NCBI GenBank assembly: GCA_003165855.1
Contig: PMXH01000484.1
Coordinates: 2,775 to 7,920 of the forward strand
Origin: Acidobacteriaceae bacterium
Lineage (GTDB): Bacteria > Acidobacteriota > Terriglobia > Terriglobales > Acidobacteriaceae
Length of the DNA: 5,146 bases
Direction of reading: 5' to 3'
Below, piece by piece: positions 1-5,146 of the stretch. The translations under genes were made by a program, and so were the position numbers. The stretch's first letter is position 1. Every line of letters starts with the position of its first letter. The notes under the pieces were generated by a model. It did no database searches. It was not told the origin of the DNA and saw only the letters and a program-made list of their open reading frames with translations.

Positions 1-302
1 ATCTTGATCCAGCGCTTGGCCCCCAGGTATTTCTGCCCAAAGATCAACACTCCCACGAGGGAAGCGACCGCCGCAATATAAAACCAATGGATCCTATCGA
101 GCAGCGCCTGGTAGTTCACAGCGCTGATGGCAAACATCATCCCTACGCCCGCTAGAACCCAATAGATCTGCTTGACGTGCGATCCGACAAACTTGGTGTG
201 CAGAGTGGCGCTGCGAATTTCCATGATGCCCAGCCCACAAATCATGAGCACAAAGACCAGCAGCAGCCAGTCAAAATCGCGAAATGAAACGTATCTGCTC
301 AT
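1..302 (-). CDS. rodA: RodA, SEDS-family peptidoglycan glycosyltransferase (N-terminal 100 residues, cut by window edge)
   Basis: RodA is the polytopic inner-membrane SEDS polymerase that joins lipid II into glycan strands during cell elongation, in partnership with PBP2. One hundred codons are visible from the ATG at 302-300, and the frame runs off the left edge. The start is MSRYVSFRDFDW, followed by a hydrophobic segment at about residues 12-26, a second at about 47-61 and a third at about 73-89. The GAKRWI motif at residues 94-99 is the conserved Arg-Trp loop of RodA/FtsW proteins. FtsW is the alternative, but a position right after mrdA in an mre cluster favours RodA. The frame stays open upstream, yet no ATG, GTG or TTG occurs in it back to the mrdA stop, so this ATG is the only reasonable start. 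Its Shine-Dalgarno sequence is displaced by a heptamer array. The catalytic and C-terminal parts lie outside the window. Confidence 0.93.
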   Translation of the reverse strand, partial: MSRYVSFRDFDWLLLVFVLMICGLGIMEIRSATLHTKFVGSHVKQIYWVLAGVGMMFAISAVNYQALLDRIHWFYIAAVASLVGVLIFGQKYLGAKRWIK

Positions 303-337
303 GAGTAGCGAGTACCCAGCACCGAGTGCAGAGTACC
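303..337 (+). repeat. Heptamer array 1a, five 7-bp units abutting the rodA start codon
   Basis: Five consecutive 7-bp units begin at 303, 310, 317, 324 and 331. The consensus is GAGTACC; units 2 and 5 match it exactly and the others differ by one to three bases. The array begins at the base next to the rodA start codon (300-302). It is the inverted partner of array 1b at 388-415: aligning 310-337 with the reverse complement of 388-415 gives 21 identities in 28 positions, and two further positions would be G-U pairs in the operon transcript. Confidence 0.85.
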
Positions 338-343
338 AGCCCC

Positions 344-348
344 CCTCC
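344..348 (-). promoter_or_regulatory. Displaced Shine-Dalgarno sequence of rodA
   Basis: The minus strand reads GCGGAGGGGGGCT here, containing a perfect GGAGG, the best Shine-Dalgarno match I found upstream of any start in the window. It lies 41 nt from the rodA ATG, too far for direct use. Of these 41 nt, 35 are heptamer array 1a (303-337), and the remaining 6 nt (338-343) would be a normal spacing. I infer that the site served rodA before the array arose, or that RNA folding of the array brings it close to the start. Confidence 0.55.
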
Positions 349-372
349 GCGGATCTTCTTTTCCTACCGGCT

Positions 373-2367
373 TCATTGCTTCTTCCCGTTACTCGGTACT
401 AAGTACTGGGTACTAAACATCCCCGGCGCAGCAGCCGCCGCCACCAACGGTTTCTTCGGCAGATCGATCACAAATCGCCCGCCTTCCAATTTGTCGCCGC
501 CGGGCGCTGTCCACAGAGCGCCTATGTCAACCTTGCCATCGCTCTTCGTCTTCTCCACCATCTTCGGAGGCAGACGCCGCTGCTTGTCGACATACGCTTT
601 AAGCACTTGCGTCGCCAGGCGCGCCGCCAATTTTCCGTGCTCGCCTCCTTCAAACAGGACGCAGACAATGACGTCCGGATTTCGCCGCGGCGTGAATCCT
701 ACGAACCACCCATTCTGCGCGAGATCTGCGGCGTTCTTGAACTTCGCGCGAGTCGCCAGCGAAACAATCTGCGCCGATCCTGTCTTCCCCGCTATATCAA
801 TCCCGGGAATATGCGCCGAGGGAGCTGTACCTTCCGGCAACAGAACGCGTGACATCGCATCCGTAATGAAGGTCCACCCCTCGGGATCGATCGGAATGCT
901 CTTGGTTTCGGTAACGTGACTCGTCTCGACATATCCCTTGGGAAGCTCTTCCGGGTCGACCACGTGCGGTACGACCATGCGGCCGCCCATGGAGATCGCT
1001 CCCACCGCGCGCATCAGTTGCACCGGCGTGATCGCCACCGCGCCCTGCCCAATGCCCACCGAAATCGTTTCCCCCGCAAACCATTTCTGTTTAAAGTTGC
1101 GGATCTTCCACTCTTCCGACGGCATCACTCCGCTCACTTCATTGGGCAAGTCGATGCCAGTTTTCTGTCCCAGGCCCAGAGCCGTAGCGTACTTGGCAAT
1201 GCGCTCGATGCCTAGCTTCTCCGCCAGCGTGTAAAAGAATACGTCGCAGGATTGGTAAATCGCTTTCTCCAGTGTCACGGAACCGTGCCCGCCTTTCACC
1301 CAGCAGCCGAACCGTCTTCCGTAAAACTCGGCACTCCCCGTGCAGTTCACGTGCAGCGTCTGTGCAATCCCCTCCTGCCATCCCGCCGTAGCCATGATGA
1401 TCTTGAACGTCGAACCTGGAGCCAGCTGCGCCTGAATCGCCTTGTTCAGCAGCGGCTTGTCCGGATCGTTCACCAGCTTGTTCCACTCATCGCGCGAAAC
1501 CCGCACCGCAAAATCGTTGGGATCGAAGGTCGGCCGGCTCACCATCGCCAGGATTTCCCCGGTCTTTGGGTCCATCGCAACAATTGCGCCGTTCTTCCCC
1601 TCCAGCGCTTCCTCGGCTGCGATCTGCAGATCGATATCGATCGTGAGCTTTAACTGTTTTCCGGGGATCGCATCGGTTTGCGCCAGCGGCTCCCCGACTT
1701 CGCGTCCATGACTGTTCACCACCTCGCGCCGCGCTCCGTTCTTCCCCATCAACGCCGTGTTGTACTGCCGCTCCACTCCGGAAACTCCCACCACATCGCC
1801 CGGGTTATAGAGCTCGAACTGCGGCTGGTTCAGCATGTCTTCCGTCACTTCACCCACATAGCCAATCAGGTGTGCGAGGAACCCGTTGCGCGGATACAGA
1901 CGCCGGTCCGCGCGAATCGTGTCCAGTTCCGGCAGTTCGTTGCGATGCGCTTCGATGAAGGCCTGCTCGTCCGGAGTGATGTCTTCTTTCAGGAAGATGG
2001 GCTGGTACTGCGGCATAGCCGCGAAGTGGCGGATTCGCGCACGCACTTCGGTCGCATCCAGGTGCAGGCCTTGTGCAATCAGGTCCGCATCCGCATTGAA
2101 ATCACGCGCAGAATCGCGCAACAGCAGCGCTGAGAACGAAGGATAGTTGTCCACGATGATGCGCCCTTCGCGGTCCAGAATCTTGCCACGAGGGGCGAGG
2201 ATCGGCACATTGCGAATGCGGTTCTTCTCGGCCGCGGAGGCGTAGTAACCGCTCTCCATCACCTGCAGCTTCCACAGCCCGTACGCCAGCACAAGAAAGA
2301 TGGCGAGGATTATGTACTGCGCCGCCGTCAGGCGGAATTCCGATACTTTGTCGTCGCGGCCGAACAT
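373..2367 (-). CDS. mrdA: Penicillin-binding protein 2 (MrdA), elongation-specific transpeptidase
   Basis: This class B penicillin-binding protein crosslinks nascent peptidoglycan in the periplasm and activates RodA. The protein has 664 residues, slightly longer than the usual 600-650. It has a short cytoplasmic N-terminus, a single membrane anchor at about 15-36, and a pedestal domain opening with the RGKILDREG motif at 60-68. The transpeptidase domain carries all three active-site motifs: STFK at 319-322 with nucleophile Ser319, SCD at 373-375 (the SxN/D position), and KTG at 528-530. The ATG at 2367 is preceded in frame by a stop (2395-2397) with no other start codon between, so the start is fixed. 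It is followed closely by rodA, the usual partner. The C-terminus is odd: residues 652-660 (STQYLVPSN) are encoded by heptamer array 1b, so the tail is probably lineage-specific. No Shine-Dalgarno sequence is visible; heptamer array 2a touches the start codon. Confidence 0.97.
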   Translation of the reverse strand: MFGRDDKVSEFRLTAAQYIILAIFLVLAYGLWKLQVMESGYYASAAEKNRIRNVPILAPRGKILDREGRIIVDNYPSFSALLLRDSARDFNADADLIAQGLHLDATEVRARIRHFAAMPQYQPIFLKEDITPDEQAFIEAHRNELPELDTIRADRRLYPRNGFLAHLIGYVGEVTEDMLNQPQFELYNPGDVVGVSGVERQYNTALMGKNGARREVVNSHGREVGEPLAQTDAIPGKQLKLTIDIDLQIAAEEALEGKNGAIVAMDPKTGEILAMVSRPTFDPNDFAVRVSRDEWNKLVNDPDKPLLNKAIQAQLAPGSTFKIIMATAGWQEGIAQTLHVNCTGSAEFYGRRFGCWVKGGHGSVTLEKAIYQSCDVFFYTLAEKLGIERIAKYATALGLGQKTGIDLPNEVSGVMPSEEWKIRNFKQKWFAGETISVGIGQGAVAITPVQLMRAVGAISMGGRMVVPHVVDPEELPKGYVETSHVTETKSIPIDPEGWTFITDAMSRVLLPEGTAPSAHIPGIDIAGKTGSAQIVSLATRAKFKNAADLAQNGWFVGFTPRRNPDVIVCVLFEGGEHGKLAARLATQVLKAYVDKQRRLPPKMVEKTKSDGKVDIGALWTAPGGDKLEGGRFVIDLPKKPLVAAAAAPGMFSTQYLVPSNGKKQ
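388..415 (-). repeat. Heptamer array 1b, four units inside the 3' end of mrdA
   Basis: Four 7-bp units begin at 388, 395, 402 and 409, with GGTACTA-like sequence on the plus strand. The array is the inverted partner of array 1a at 303-337. It lies wholly inside mrdA, 12 nt before the stop codon, and encodes residues 652-660 of PBP2. The 50 nt between the two arms (338-387) hold the mrdA stop codon and the GGAGG site of rodA. Confidence 0.83.
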
Positions 2368-2399
2368 CGGGCTTCGGGCTTCGGCCTTCAGGCTTCAGG
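2368..2399 (+). repeat. Heptamer array 2a abutting the mrdA start codon
   Basis: Four 7-bp units begin at 2368, 2375, 2382 and 2389, followed by a partial unit CAGG. The consensus is CGGGCTT and the first two units are identical. The array starts at the base next to the mrdA start codon. Positions 2369-2398 match the reverse complement of 2534-2563 at 27 of 30 bases. This is the best-preserved of the three inverted pairs. Confidence 0.88.
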
Positions 2400-2533
2400 T
2401 GCGCGAGCAAACCTGGCCAGAGGCAGATGCCTTCTTATCCTCTCGGGGAATTGTCTTTATTGTAATGCGTGAAGCGCTCCAAGGGCGTCCATTCCGATGA
2501 CGAAGGTCACTGGCAAGTTCGTCTTGGCTTGAG
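2400..2533. other. Spacer between heptamer arrays 2a and 2b, no gene seen
   Basis: This noncoding segment lies between the two arms at the mreD/mrdA junction. Open frames crossing it are continuations of out-of-frame readings of mreD or mrdA. On the minus strand there is an AT-rich patch around 2450-2466 with a TACAAT hexamer (2464-2459), but no -35 element at normal spacing. Minor hairpins are possible: GTGAC/GTCAT with a CTTC loop at 2497-2510, and AGGCA/TGCCT at 2421-2432. Neither has a T-tract, so neither looks like an intrinsic terminator. Confidence 0.5.
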
Positions 2534-2563
2534 CTGAAGCCCGAAAGCCGAAGCCCGAAGCCG
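2534..2563 (-). repeat. Heptamer array 2b, just downstream of the mreD stop
   Basis: Four 7-bp units begin at 2534, 2541, 2548 and 2555, with consensus CCGAAGC on the plus strand; the last two units are identical. It is the inverted partner of array 2a at 2368-2399. It ends 4 nt from the mreD stop codon (2568-2570). In the operon RNA the two internal differences between the arms would be G-U pairs, giving 29 of 30 possible pairs closing a loop of about 135 nt. Confidence 0.87.
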
Positions 2564-2567
2564 CCTC

Positions 2568-3086
2568 TCACGTTCTCTGCTTGAACTTGTCCAGCATAAA
2601 ATACAGTCCCACTCCGAGGACGGCGTTTGCCAGCCCTGCCAGCACTCCGTGGCTCCAACTCCAGTTCAGAGTCAGATTCACCATGCCCCGTGCCACCGTG
2701 AAATAGACTGCGGCATGAACCAGATAAAACCCCAGCGTGACCAGCAATCGGGCTCCGGCGTTTTCGACGTCCAGTTTCGCACCCAGCGACGACGCCAGGT
2801 ACCCGACCACGGTCATGGCAATGCCATTGATCCCGATCGGGTAGGCCCCTAACATGTCCTGCGATAGACCAATGGCCGCCCCGGTGAACAGCCCGGAAAT
2901 CGGATTCCGCCGCGCCATGGCAAAGAATATCGTCACCAGCAACGGCAGGTCGAAAACGGAGAAGAACGGAAATCGTCTCGGCACGTACGCCTGCAGGAAT
3001 AGCGCCAGCAACGGCACACCCACCGTCACCGGAAAGCTGAACCGGTAAACCTCAATCTGTTCCCCCGATGTGTAAGTGATGGGCAC
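2568..3086 (-). CDS. mreD: MreD, rod-shape-determining integral membrane protein
   Basis: MreD is a small multispanning inner-membrane protein that binds MreC and is part of the elongation complex; its biochemical role is poorly defined. The protein has 172 residues, near the usual 160-180. Hydrophobic segments fall at about 17-34, 44-57, 64-80, 88-102, 112-133 and 147-165. The stretch SQDMLGAYPIGINGIA at about 75-90 fits the conserved D...PxGxxG region of the family. The start is GTG at 3086, one base after the mreC stop TAG (3090-3088). I chose it because the N-terminus PITYTSGEQIEV is what I remember from acidobacterial MreD proteins and because of the tight junction. No Shine-Dalgarno sequence is evident, so translational coupling to mreC is likely. 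Sequence divergence in this family is high, so the call rests on topology plus position. Confidence 0.94.
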   Translation of the reverse strand: MPITYTSGEQIEVYRFSFPVTVGVPLLALFLQAYVPRRFPFFSVFDLPLLVTIFFAMARRNPISGLFTGAAIGLSQDMLGAYPIGINGIAMTVVGYLASSLGAKLDVENAGARLLVTLGFYLVHAAVYFTVARGMVNLTLNWSWSHGVLAGLANAVLGVGLYFMLDKFKQRT

Positions 3087-3087
3087 G

Positions 3088-4365
3088 CTAGTGAGGATTA
3101 TCTTCGGTTGGAGGTGGTTGCGGACTCGGCTCCGCAGTCGGAGGTTTGGGCCGCGGCGCTGCCGGCTTCGCCGGAGAACTCGCCGGACTCAGGCCCGTCG
3201 CATTCCCGGTGCCGCCATTGCTTGCGGAACCGCTGGTGGCGGACGCGCCAACTGGCGCCCTTTGAACGACTTTCTTTAGAACCTGGCCCGTGGCGGGCTG
3301 CGCCGCAACCGGCATACTTTGCGCCCCGCTCGTGCTCGCGGCATTCCCGCCCGTTGGAGCCGATGTGGCTGGCGTCTTCACGCCAGCGCTCGTGCCAGCC
3401 GCGCTGCTCGCGGTCGCCCCACTCGGAGTTGTTCCCGGTGCTGGCGTCACCACCACAGGCTTGTCCGGCACCGAAGGCAGGCGCTCCGCCAGAATATCCG
3501 CCGCGCGCACTCTGCCTCCGCTATCTACCACCGCGTTCTTCTCCTGCTTTTCCGTTACCACCAAAACTTCTTCCAGCCGGCTCAGATCTGCAGCCGGTCT
3601 TACCAGGATGTTCAGAAACATATCTTTCCCCGGACTTACCTTACTCACCGTGCCCACCGGCAGTCCCTTGGGAAAAATCTGATCGCCACCGCTGCTCAGC
3701 ACGGTATCTCCCGGCGCAACTTGTTCGTCGCTCATCACCCGTTCCAGAATCACTTCGCCATCGGCAGTTCCGCGGAGCACGCCCTGCAACCGTGACTTCT
3801 CCAGCATCCCACCCACGCCGCTGCTCTGATCGTTGATCATCAATACCAGCGAAGTCGAAGGATACACGCGCAACACTTTGCCCACGATGCCGCCCGCTGT
3901 AATCACCGCCATATCCGGCGTAAGGCCGTCATTCGAACCCCGGTCAATGTAGATGGACCGCGAAAGATCGCTTCCGCTCGATCCAATCACCTGGGCCGGC
4001 ACGGTCTTAACGATGAACTGCTCCTTGAACGCCAGCAGGGATTGCAGCCGGTGCGCCTGGGTGGCGTCTTCGCTCAGCCGCACCTCTTTCAGCCGCATCT
4101 GCTCGATCTGTTCCTTGAGCTGGCGGTTCTCCGCCCGCACTCCGCGCAGGAAAAAATAGTTGTGCCAGAGATTGCCGCTGCCGTTCTGCGCCCGGACCAG
4201 ACCGCGCTCGAAAGGAGTAATTGCGCCCACCGCCCAGATGCGGATCAAACGCGTGCTGTCCGCGTCATTGCCCCGCTTCACCTGCACCGCCAGCCCCAGC
4301 ACCTGCAGAAACAACACTCCTACCAGGATGGTCAGGTTACGGTAACGGCCAAGTACAGATTCCAT
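3088..4365 (-). CDS. mreC: MreC, rod-shape-determining periplasmic scaffold protein
   Basis: MreC is a bitopic inner-membrane protein that self-associates in the periplasm, binds PBP2 and helps switch on PBP2-RodA synthesis. The 425-residue protein has a short cytoplasmic N-terminus, a membrane anchor at about 10-28 and a predicted coiled coil at about 75-115. The two-lobed beta domain spans about 120-272 and includes AQVIGSS, IYIDRGSNDGL and GGIVGKVLRV, which fit the MreC family pattern. From about 300 to 425 there is a low-complexity tail rich in Ala, Ser, Thr, Gly and Pro, ending in a Pro-rich stretch. E. coli MreC (367 residues) and B. subtilis MreC (290) are shorter, and the tail explains most of the excess. 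The ATG at 4365 gives a normal N-terminus (MESVLGRYRN). Only 4 nt separate it from heptamer array 3a and no clear Shine-Dalgarno sequence is seen. Confidence 0.97.
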   Translation of the reverse strand: MESVLGRYRNLTILVGVLFLQVLGLAVQVKRGNDADSTRLIRIWAVGAITPFERGLVRAQNGSGNLWHNYFFLRGVRAENRQLKEQIEQMRLKEVRLSEDATQAHRLQSLLAFKEQFIVKTVPAQVIGSSGSDLSRSIYIDRGSNDGLTPDMAVITAGGIVGKVLRVYPSTSLVLMINDQSSGVGGMLEKSRLQGVLRGTADGEVILERVMSDEQVAPGDTVLSSGGDQIFPKGLPVGTVSKVSPGKDMFLNILVRPAADLSRLEEVLVVTEKQEKNAVVDSGGRVRAADILAERLPSVPDKPVVVTPAPGTTPSGATASSAAGTSAGVKTPATSAPTGGNAASTSGAQSMPVAAQPATGQVLKKVVQRAPVGASATSGSASNGGTGNATGLSPASSPAKPAAPRPKPPTAEPSPQPPPTEDNPH

Positions 4366-4369
4366 AATG

Positions 4370-4404
4370 CAGGGATCAGGGGTCAGGTTTCAGGGATTAG
4401 GGAA
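4370..4404 (+). repeat. Heptamer array 3a, five units upstream of the mreC start
   Basis: Five 7-bp units begin at 4370, 4377, 4384, 4391 and 4398, with consensus CAGGGAT; units 1 and 4 match it exactly. It begins 4 nt from the mreC ATG. It is the inverted partner of array 3b at 4434-4461: the outer 11 bp (4371-4381 against 4451-4461) pair perfectly, while the inner part is more diverged. Over 28 aligned positions 18 are identical and 4 more could form G-U pairs in the operon RNA. The 29 nt between the arms (4405-4433) show no further feature. Confidence 0.85.
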
Positions 4405-4433
4405 CTCGTTGAAACTCTTTTCTCTCTACGGCT

Positions 4434-4461
4434 AGCCCCTATTCCCCAGTCCCTGATCCCT
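4434..4461 (-). repeat. Heptamer array 3b overlapping the mreB stop codon
   Basis: Four 7-bp units begin at 4434, 4441, 4448 and 4455, with consensus close to GATCCCT on the plus strand. The last unit covers two bases of the mreB stop codon (4460-4462), and a very degenerate fifth unit could extend to 4468 inside mreB. It is the inverted partner of array 3a at 4370-4404. Confidence 0.78.
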
Positions 4462-5146
4462 ATTCGATCGAAATTTTTCTTAGCAGTTTGAAGTCGCTGA
4501 GCATCTTGCCTGTGCCCAGCACCACGCTGCACAGCGGATCGTCGGCAATCGAAACCGGCAGCCCGGTTTCTTCGCGGATGCGCTTGTCCAGATTCTTCAA
4601 CAGCGCCCCGCCTCCGGTCAAAACAATGCCGCGGTCGCTGATGTCCGCCGAAAGCTCCGGCGGCGTGCGCTCCAGCGCGACTCGAATCGCATTCATGATC
4701 GTCGAAACGCATTCGCTCAACGCCTCGCGGATTTCGCCGTCGTCCACCGTGATGGTTTTCGGCACACCTTCAATCAGGTTGCGCCCCTTGATCTCCATGG
4801 TCATCGGCTTGTCCAGCTGATGCGCCGACCCAATCTCCATCTTGATCTGTTCGGCGGTGCGCTCGCCGATCAGCAGGTTATATTTCCGCTTCAGATAATT
4901 CATGATGGCTTCGTCCATCTGGTTCCCGGCCATCCGTACCGACCGCGAATAGACGATGCCCGACAGCGAAATCACCGCGATGTCCGTGGTCCCGCCGCCA
5001 ATATCGATCACCATGTTGCCGCCCGGCTCGGTGATGGGCAGCCCAGCGCCGATGGCCGCCACCATCGCCTGCTCCACCAGGTGGACCTCGCTCGCCTTGG
5101 CGCGGTAGGCCGAGTCCATCACCGCGCGCTTCTCCACCTGCGTGAT
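4460..5146 (-). CDS. mreB: MreB, actin-like cell-shape protein (C-terminal 228 residues, cut by window edge)
   Basis: MreB polymerises under the inner membrane and positions the elongation machinery. The frame is open through the last base of the window, where it reads ITQVEKRAV, so the N-terminal third (about 115 residues) lies outside. Visible actin-fold elements are VEQAMVAAIGAG (the connect/helix region, normally EPMAAAIGAG in E. coli), the phosphate-2 loop IDIGGGTTD, and the adenosine-binding GIVLTGGGALLKNLD near the C-terminus. The second and third of these are canonical, so the protein should bind nucleotide. The C-terminus KLLRKISIE ends at a normal place for the family. The AMVAA sequence in place of AMAAA is a mild substitution. 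It is the first gene of the cluster in the window; its promoter is out of view. Confidence 0.97.
   Translation of the reverse strand: MTQVEKRAVMDSAYRAKASEVHLVEQAMVAAIGAGLPITEPGGNMVIDIGGGTTDIAVISLSGIVYSRSVRMAGNQMDEAIMNYLKRKYNLLIGERTAEQIKMEIGSAHQLDKPMTMEIKGRNLIEGVPKTITVDDGEIREALSECVSTIMNAIRVALERTPPELSADISDRGIVLTGGGALLKNLDKRIREETGLPVSIADDPLCSVVLGTGKMLSDFKLLRKISIE

Noticed and set aside
326..919. A 197-codon plus-strand open frame opposite the 3' part of mrdA
   Set aside because: It is antisense to the PBP2 transpeptidase domain, including the KTG motif, and its product resembles no family I know. It is a shadow of a well-supported gene.
2459..2487. Possible internal promoter for mrdA-rodA on the minus strand (TACAAT as -10)
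   Set aside because: No -35-like hexamer occurs 16-18 nt upstream; the nearest TTGGAG is only 12 nt away. A single five-of-six -10 match in an AT-rich patch is not enough.
2497..2510. Small hairpin GTGAC/GTCAT with a CTTC loop as an intrinsic terminator after mreD
   Set aside because: The stem is only 5 bp including a G-U pair and no T-tract follows it on the minus strand; termination here would also cut mrdA and rodA off from the operon.
2368..2563. A MITE-like transposable element bounded by inverted repeats 2a and 2b
   Set aside because: I see no target-site duplication outside the arms, and the arms are internally 7-bp tandem repeats rather than unique terminal sequences. The similar arrangement at two other junctions with unrelated units does not fit one transposon family.
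3108..3836. A 242-codon plus-strand open frame opposite mreC
   Set aside because: It lies wholly opposite the MreC coding frame, its product is Pro/Arg/Ser-rich with no recognisable domain, and it overlaps the GC-rich low-complexity tail where antisense frames stay open by composition.
4371..4461. CRISPR-like repeat-spacer structure suggested by recurring CAGGGAT units
   Set aside because: Units are 7 bp and directly tandem without unique spacers, and the second array is inverted; no cas genes are nearby.

Overview
All recognisable genes in this window lie on the minus strand and form one cell-elongation cluster. In transcription order they are mreB (3' two thirds, entering at the right edge), mreC, mreD, mrdA (penicillin-binding protein 2) and rodA (5' third, leaving at the left edge). 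The protein sequences resemble those I remember from Acidobacteriota of the Terriglobia type (the MreB C-terminal half, the MreD N-terminus, the FGRDDK start of PBP2). That assignment is by recollection of family sequences, not by a search. The DNA is fairly GC-rich by eye.

Layout from right to left: mreB 5146-4460; junction of 94 nt; mreC 4365-3088; 1-nt junction; mreD 3086-2568; junction of 200 nt; mrdA 2367-373; junction of 70 nt; rodA 302-1. The products act as one machine at the inner membrane. MreB filaments organise the complex, MreC and MreD link it to the periplasm, RodA polymerises glycan strands from lipid II, and PBP2 crosslinks them and activates RodA.

The striking part is the DNA between the genes. 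Each of the three junctions longer than 1 nt carries a pair of degenerate 7-bp tandem arrays (4 to 5 units per arm) in inverted orientation. The heptamer family differs at each junction: GAGTACC-like at mrdA/rodA, GGGCTTC-like at mreD/mrdA, and CAGGGAT-like at mreB/mreC. In every case one arm sits directly at, or within 4 nt of, the downstream start codon, and the other arm lies at or across the upstream gene's stop region. At mrdA/rodA the arm is exactly five heptamers and separates a GGAGG Shine-Dalgarno sequence from the rodA ATG; without those 35 bp the spacing would be 6 nt. The partner arm there encodes the last residues of PBP2. The arms could fold as intercistronic hairpins in the operon mRNA. 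They recall the heptameric STRR repeats of cyanobacteria and the paired architecture of REPIN elements, but I do not recognise them as a named family here.

I see no RNA gene, CRISPR array, transposase gene, convincing promoter or intrinsic terminator.
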